Assembly (NCBI GenBank): GCA_004794785.1
Contig: SJOL01008450.1
Coordinates: forward strand, 268,868 to 332,867
Length of the DNA: 64,000 nucleotides
Direction of reading: 5' to 3'
From: Opisthorchis felineus
Taxonomy: Eukaryota > Platyhelminthes > Trematoda > Opisthorchiida > Opisthorchiidae
The first letter of the stretch is position 1, and each line of letters opens with the position of its first letter. The notes beneath the pieces are model-generated. The model did no database searches. It had not been told where the DNA came from and saw nothing but the letters and a program-made list of their open reading frames with translations. Positions 59,161-64,000 of this stretch are shown here, one piece after another. A program made the translations under genes and the position numbers.

Positions 59161-62100
59161 CCACTTAGACACTTAATTGTAAGCAAATAACAAATTTTTC
59201 GCGGAGATCTAACCAAAATTCTCGTTGATAGGCATGGCAGCATTTGTGTAGCCTATACACTTGAAGATCAACTGCAGCGAAAATGCCGTTAGACCCTCTG
59301 TGAACAGTAAAATAACTTTATTTTGGTTTATTTTGAGAATTCCATTGATGTTTTAAACCAGGCGTCGTTACATGCATTTATGGGCACGTTTTAATGCAGA
59401 AAAATTCCAGGCTAATTTATGGAACAACGTTCGCATTTGGCTAGATAGATTAGCTTTTCGGTTTTGTGAAGTCCGTTCTTCTGAGAAATATTAGCGCTGT
59501 GATTTGTGAGACAGTCCTCCGGATGTCCATTAGGTAGTTTGTTAACTTGCAACAAATTGAATGCGATAGTAAACGACTAGCTAGTCTATTTACAAGTAAA
59601 TCCTAAAAAGTTAAGCTGAATTTTATGTTCAAACCAGATGACACAGAAGGCTGAGTGAGAGGAATTGTAAATGTTATACGAATCGAAAAACTCTTCACAA
59701 TCAGTAAAGGCGAGAGTATGGTCACCATACGTTCTACATGGCAAACTTTATGAAGTGCTGTTTTGTCAAATGTCATGTATCTGTTCCTAAGAAGATACAG
59801 TCAAGGGCTGATCCGATTGGGCCACTTATTACCAAACCCATTTCCAACACCTATATGTTCGTATACCTCAACCAGTATCCTCAAGACAAATTTGGAAAAT
59901 TACATGAAACCGAAAGGCTTTACTAGGTACCTCGTTGTCATTTTTAGTTATCCACCCAAAGTGCCTTTTGTCTCCAGAGGACTGGCTCGTAGTTCCCACC
60001 GACAGGTTATGCAATTCACCTTTTTGTTTGAGAATCCTCGCCGCACTAGTGCGTATACATTTGATCTATAAATAATTTCGGCTGTTGTTTTTATGTTCTG
60101 ATTAAAGGTATGTTCACTGAATCGCCAGCCATATCTCCGGTAACAATATATACGGACTTAAGCTGTCATGTCAGTGTACCAGCCTCATACAAATGGGCAA
60201 CACAAACCATTCCTCAATCGCTTTCCATGTGTAGGTGGAGACTTAAAAAATACCAAAAACGGTGGGTGCAGATCAATTCAATGCGATACCGATTTTGCTA
60301 TTCACTTATTGGTTCAAAATTGATAAACAGCAATCATATGAATTATATATTCTCCATCAGACAAATATACTTAAATAAATAACAAAACTGTCTGATAACA
60401 AAAGGATGCCATAATTGACCGACAGCCTTAGTCGATTAAGTCGAACTTTCAGTTGGAGGGTCGATTGTGCTTCACCACTACACTCATATTGGCCGGGAAT
60501 GTTGATGGGTCATGGCAGGGTCAGCAAATTTACGTGGTGATTGTAGCGAAAAAGTGTTTACCGCCGCAAACGTAATGCCTTGCTATGGTTGTTTTGAGAA
60601 CGCTTTAGCATGTGGTGTTGGAGTGTTCTGGTGTTAGTCTGTGGACTACATTAAATAATTAGGTAGTCAGTGTCTATCAGGTTAGTTGCAGTTTCAATAG
60701 TCACTTGGTCCGGCCTATGCGGTGGCTTGCAGGTAGCAATGCAACTGTCTTTTTTAGTCTGTTCGGTTGGGCCGTTGGCTAAGTTTCCACATGTTGAGTC
60801 TGATATTTTTGCTCTGGTGGATAAGACTCGGTTCCATCGGACAGTATTTGGGAAAAATTTTGATAGCGCTTTTTTAGCCAAACAGGACAATTACTGGCCA
60901 TTTGTCCAATCGAATTGTGACATCATTCCCTCCCTTGTCTTTCAAGTTCTGATTTTTTTAAGGTTTACTGTATTATAAAAGACCTATTGTAAAATTTTCA
61001 TCAGGATTTAAATTTGATGACATTTTAAAGTACTTTTTAAGCCTCCATTGGGTTCAGACCCACAATTTAGGCTCTTAGAGCACTTGTGTATTTCAAATTG
61101 GCCAAGGGATACATGCCATCCTATTAGTTTCCTCAAAGTTGAACCACATCTATTTCCTGATAAAATGAACCTTATATTTGTGCTCGTATTTTAAAAATGT
61201 TTCCATGTGTAGGTACAGGAAATGTACCTATTACGGAGCATCGTAACGGAATTTATAAGGTCCCAAAATTGGTTTCAATTTCATGTCTAGAAATTGGATA
61301 TCCTCAGATCTGATTGTAAAATGCTCCCCAAACTATGTTCACTAACCGTCGACCAAATCGTGTGCTTGGGGTGGAACGGATTCAAACTGTCGTTCATTGT
61401 CTGAATCAAACTATGTTATTAACCAACAGTTAAGATTTTCTGCTTCGTATCTCGATGCAGACAGATCAAATGAGGCCAAATCTGTCAAGGATAAAATTTT
61501 GCGTCAAGTATTTTTGATTCCTTTCAAAGTGCGTTATCTCCGATTTACACCCAAAGGAGGTTCGTTGGGATGTAGCTGTAGATGAAAACTGATTGATATC
61601 AGAATGAATGAACAGATGAATGAAAATATCTAGTTCCGGAACCTCCAAGAGGTTAAATGACAATTTTAATGTCCAATACTGGTTTTCTAGACAGGTTCAG
61701 CGAAGCCAATCTGAACATCTTTCCTAGGCGAGCGGAGTCAAATTTAAATGTCTTGACTTGGCATAATATTTTTATTATATACTGGATAACTGGCTGAATG
61801 GAAGCAAGACAGAGACAAACTCACCAAAACAAAGCTCAAATTTTGCATCTGTTTTGTCACTGTTTTCGATTCTTTGAGTACAACATCCTGGTTGTGTTTA
61901 AGGATCAAAACATCCTTTCCCCTGACTGACGAAGTTGGCATGAAATAAGGACCTGTAAGAAAGAAAGGCGAGACGTTAACTTCGATCTCTTTCGCCGCTC
62001 ATGAGAAGGCCAGGTGCTAGCATTGTACCTCGAAAAGTTAGATCGTAAAATATTAGACTTTGCAGATGGAGTATTGTAAAACAACATATTGTTGATAAAC

Positions 62101-62775
62101 GGTAAGGATTCGGAGAAACGGACGGCTGGGTTGAGGAAGTTAATATAAGCATCTTATTTGAGGTTATTTACGGCCGAGTGATACGGCGGACAAAGTTCCG
62201 TCTGTGGTGGTGAAAAAAATCTAGGTACAGGTCATATAATGTATCCCGCATCCGATATTTCCTCCTGTAAATGCAGTTATTCTTTGGCGGAAATTCTTTT
62301 AACCTTTATAGAAATTATCAGCAGTCCGCATCTCACAATCCTCCAGGGATTTTCGAGTCCGTGGCCTGCAGAATACCACTTAACGAAGATACCCTCCAGC
62401 CATGAGTAGTTGATCTGTAATGTGCTTAACTCTCATTTAGGCAAAATAAAGTGCCACTCAGTCTTACGCGCTGGCACTTTCCTCGAGTGAAGGCTTTTCG
62501 GACGGGACGTTGCAGTTTCGAACCTTCCAAGAGTTGCTTGAAATCCGCAATACTGATGATGGCAACGGGATTGAAAAAGCTGTGCGATAATTTCCGGTTT
62601 TTTGGTGCAGACTGACTTCATTTACAGGATAAAATCTTGACTGAAAAGTTTTGAAATCTTTGCACACTATCATTAACGTCTACATACATATAAAACATAT
62701 ATCATGCATACGTATAACGAAGTGTACATATGGTCCTTGTTCATACATTGACAATAATGTTGTCTCAACATCCCC
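59161..62775. other. No gene recognised over 3.6 kb
   Basis: Overlapping frames at 59738-60071 and 60651-60978 lie on one or both strands with no boundaries. No RNA gene or repeat recognised. Confidence 0.4.
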
Positions 62776-62905
62776 TGGTGGAGTGGTGATAACACACCTG
62801 CCTAACGTGTCGGGCGACTAGCGTTCAAATGCCGACAGAACCAATGGTATTCTGTGTTGAAGAGCCTTAATAAGAGCAAAACCGGGTCCAGCGCTTTCAC
62901 TCTTC
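62776..62905 (+). mobile_element. tRNA-Val-like SINE remnant with decayed hammerhead
   Basis: TGGTGGAGTGGTG (62776-62788) fits an RNA polymerase III A box. GCGTTCAAATGCC (62821-62833) is a recognisable B box, with tRNA-like spacing of about 32 bases between them. CTGCCTAACGTG resembles the anticodon loop of tRNA-Val (AAC). Downstream, 62857-62894 keeps the order of a hammerhead. A tRNA-derived head followed by a hammerhead is the layout of schistosome Sm-alpha elements (established knowledge). The acceptor stem does not pair, so this is not a functional tRNA gene. Confidence 0.55.
62857..62894 (+). ncRNA. Decayed hammerhead motif in SINE remnant
   Basis: TTGAAGA stands for CTGANGA with one change at C3. 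Stem II GCCTT / AAGAGC pairs with one mismatch around AATA. AAAA replaces GAAA. CCGGGTC supplies a two-pair stem III and a GTC triplet (62886-62888). Stem I is only weakly supported. Not expected to be active. Confidence 0.35.
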
Positions 62906-62949
62906 AAAAATTACCCATCAGAATTTTGCATCAGGACAGGAGGACCAAA

Positions 62950-62986
62950 CATTTGTATATAATATGAATGTGCATATATACAAATG
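62950..62986. repeat. Perfect 12-bp inverted repeat, 13-base loop
   Basis: CATTTGTATATA (62950-62961) and TATATACAAATG (62975-62986) are exact reverse complements. Located 45 bases past the SINE remnant. Confidence 0.9.
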
Positions 62987-64000
62987 GTAGGAAACTTAAG
63001 AATAATAAAATGTTCTGAATGAGGAATCAATAGCCACTGTCACAATATGTTTGAGACTGATTATATTGAACTTGTAAGTCTAGTGTACAGCAGATTAGGG
63101 AAGACTAACTTAAATTTATAAACCGGTCAAGTGAAGCACAGTTTTGCCGCTGTTGTCACTAATTATGTCTACCCTCTTCAAGAATGACGCCCACCGAGCA
63201 CTCGGCATGAATGAGCATCAAGTCTTGACTCCCACGTGGTTTGAGGAACACTGGCAAACAAGTAAATAGATTAATATTTTGTCTTCGTTTATTGAAGCCT
63301 TACGCTTTGAGGTTTATCGGAATGACTGGCTTCTGTTTATAGTTTGAATAAGACGATTAGCACCATAATAATAAGGAAGAGCAGATGACGATAATTAGGA
63401 GGGTGATCATGATGTTTGTAGAAAACGAGAGTAATTCAGCCGTATGCGGCTGAAGATGCTGTCTGCGTTAAAAGCGATCTTAGAAACCAACTAGTTCTGA
63501 CAAGTGAGCAAATAATTTTCACTTTGAAACGGCTTGGCCTAATCGATGTAATGTGTACCACAACTGAATCTGTCACATATAACACTTGTGTGTAAACGTA
63601 TATACAAGTATATTTCCATATCGCGTAGTATCATACACACATCGATTCGATTCGTACATAATGGTAATCAACCCGTCTGTTTGCATTGCCGGCTCCACTA
63701 TAAAATAAAGAATGGAATTCTGTGGACGACCATAATACCGCATTCTTCTACTGAATCTTAAAGGGATCCAGACTTTGCTACCTATAATGCAGAGAGCAGA
63801 GGTTTCAAATAAGTGTCCGGAATAGTCTCCGCTGTAAGCGCACAAGTGCTCAATGTTTAAGCCAAACAATTAATGGTTCGATTGGTAAACGTCCAATGAA
63901 TGTGTGTGTGGTTCACTGTGTATGTAGAGTCCACAAAACCCCCAAATTGAACTACAGTCAGAACACTTGATTAGGCAGAGTGTGATGACGGTTAAAATAC
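62987..64000. other. No gene recognised
   Basis: A 98-codon minus-strand frame (63573-63869) has no ATG-linked context or splice support and is within chance length. Nothing else seen. Confidence 0.4.

Noticed and set aside
62776..62850. Functional tRNA gene
   Set aside because: The acceptor stem does not pair and the T-arm is damaged; it fits a SINE head better.
1..64000. Bacterial operons, CRISPR array, rRNA genes or spliced-leader RNA
   Set aside because: No ribosome-binding-site/gene arrays, no regularly spaced direct repeats, and no rRNA or trans-spliced leader sequence recognised on either strand.

Overview
The window looks like non-coding, repeat-bearing nuclear DNA from an animal, most probably a parasitic flatworm (trematode-like). 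Three things point that way. There is a decayed RTE-type retrotransposon whose reverse transcriptase reads like those common in flukes. There are several decayed hammerhead-ribozyme repeats, a feature known from schistosome and other flatworm SINE-like and Penelope-like elements. Candidate exons are short, AT-rich and flanked by splice-like sites, with no bacterial operon layout. The species call is inference; no gene here identifies it. No complete gene can be demonstrated. By my rough estimate, open frames of about 100 codons should occur more than a dozen times by chance at this AT content, so frames are listed only when a splice-like boundary or recognisable similarity supports them, and then mostly with low confidence.

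Layout. 1-8.9 kb: anonymous DNA with three weak candidate exon loci (624-822, 1343-1424, 3173-3686), a perfect 11-bp hairpin (4515-4542), a TA microsatellite (5524-5562) and one ambiguous base (5457). 8.94 kb: a decayed hammerhead motif. 9.48-11.53 kb: the RTE-like relic (endonuclease, then reverse transcriptase, then C-terminal tail), broken by stops and frameshifts and with YADD mutated to YAGD. 15.0-17.05 kb: a repeat cluster, with an inverted repeat carrying GACGAAAC on both strands, a tRNA-like SINE remnant and a foldback repeat with the clearest hammerhead motif. 17-29 kb: anonymous DNA with candidate exons near 20.4, 24.9 and 25.3 kb and a GC-rich patch at 22.34-22.8 kb. 29.29-29.79 kb: a second foldback copy with a hammerhead motif in each arm, on opposite strands. 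29.8-50 kb: anonymous DNA with the better exon candidates at 42, 44.8, 46.7 and 48.7 kb. 50.4 kb: a short LINE reverse-transcriptase remnant, then a second AT microsatellite. 59.1 kb: another hammerhead copy. 62.78-62.91 kb: a tRNA-Val-like SINE head followed by a decayed hammerhead.

The most interesting system is this hammerhead family: at least five copies share a GAAACCGGT segment and a flanking unit of 200 bases or more. In four of them the stem I arms differ in sequence but still mostly pair. Two occur as foldback pairs, and two tRNA-like SINE remnants carry related cores. The genes, if any are real, are single scattered exons of larger intron-rich genes and cannot be assembled into a pathway from this window.
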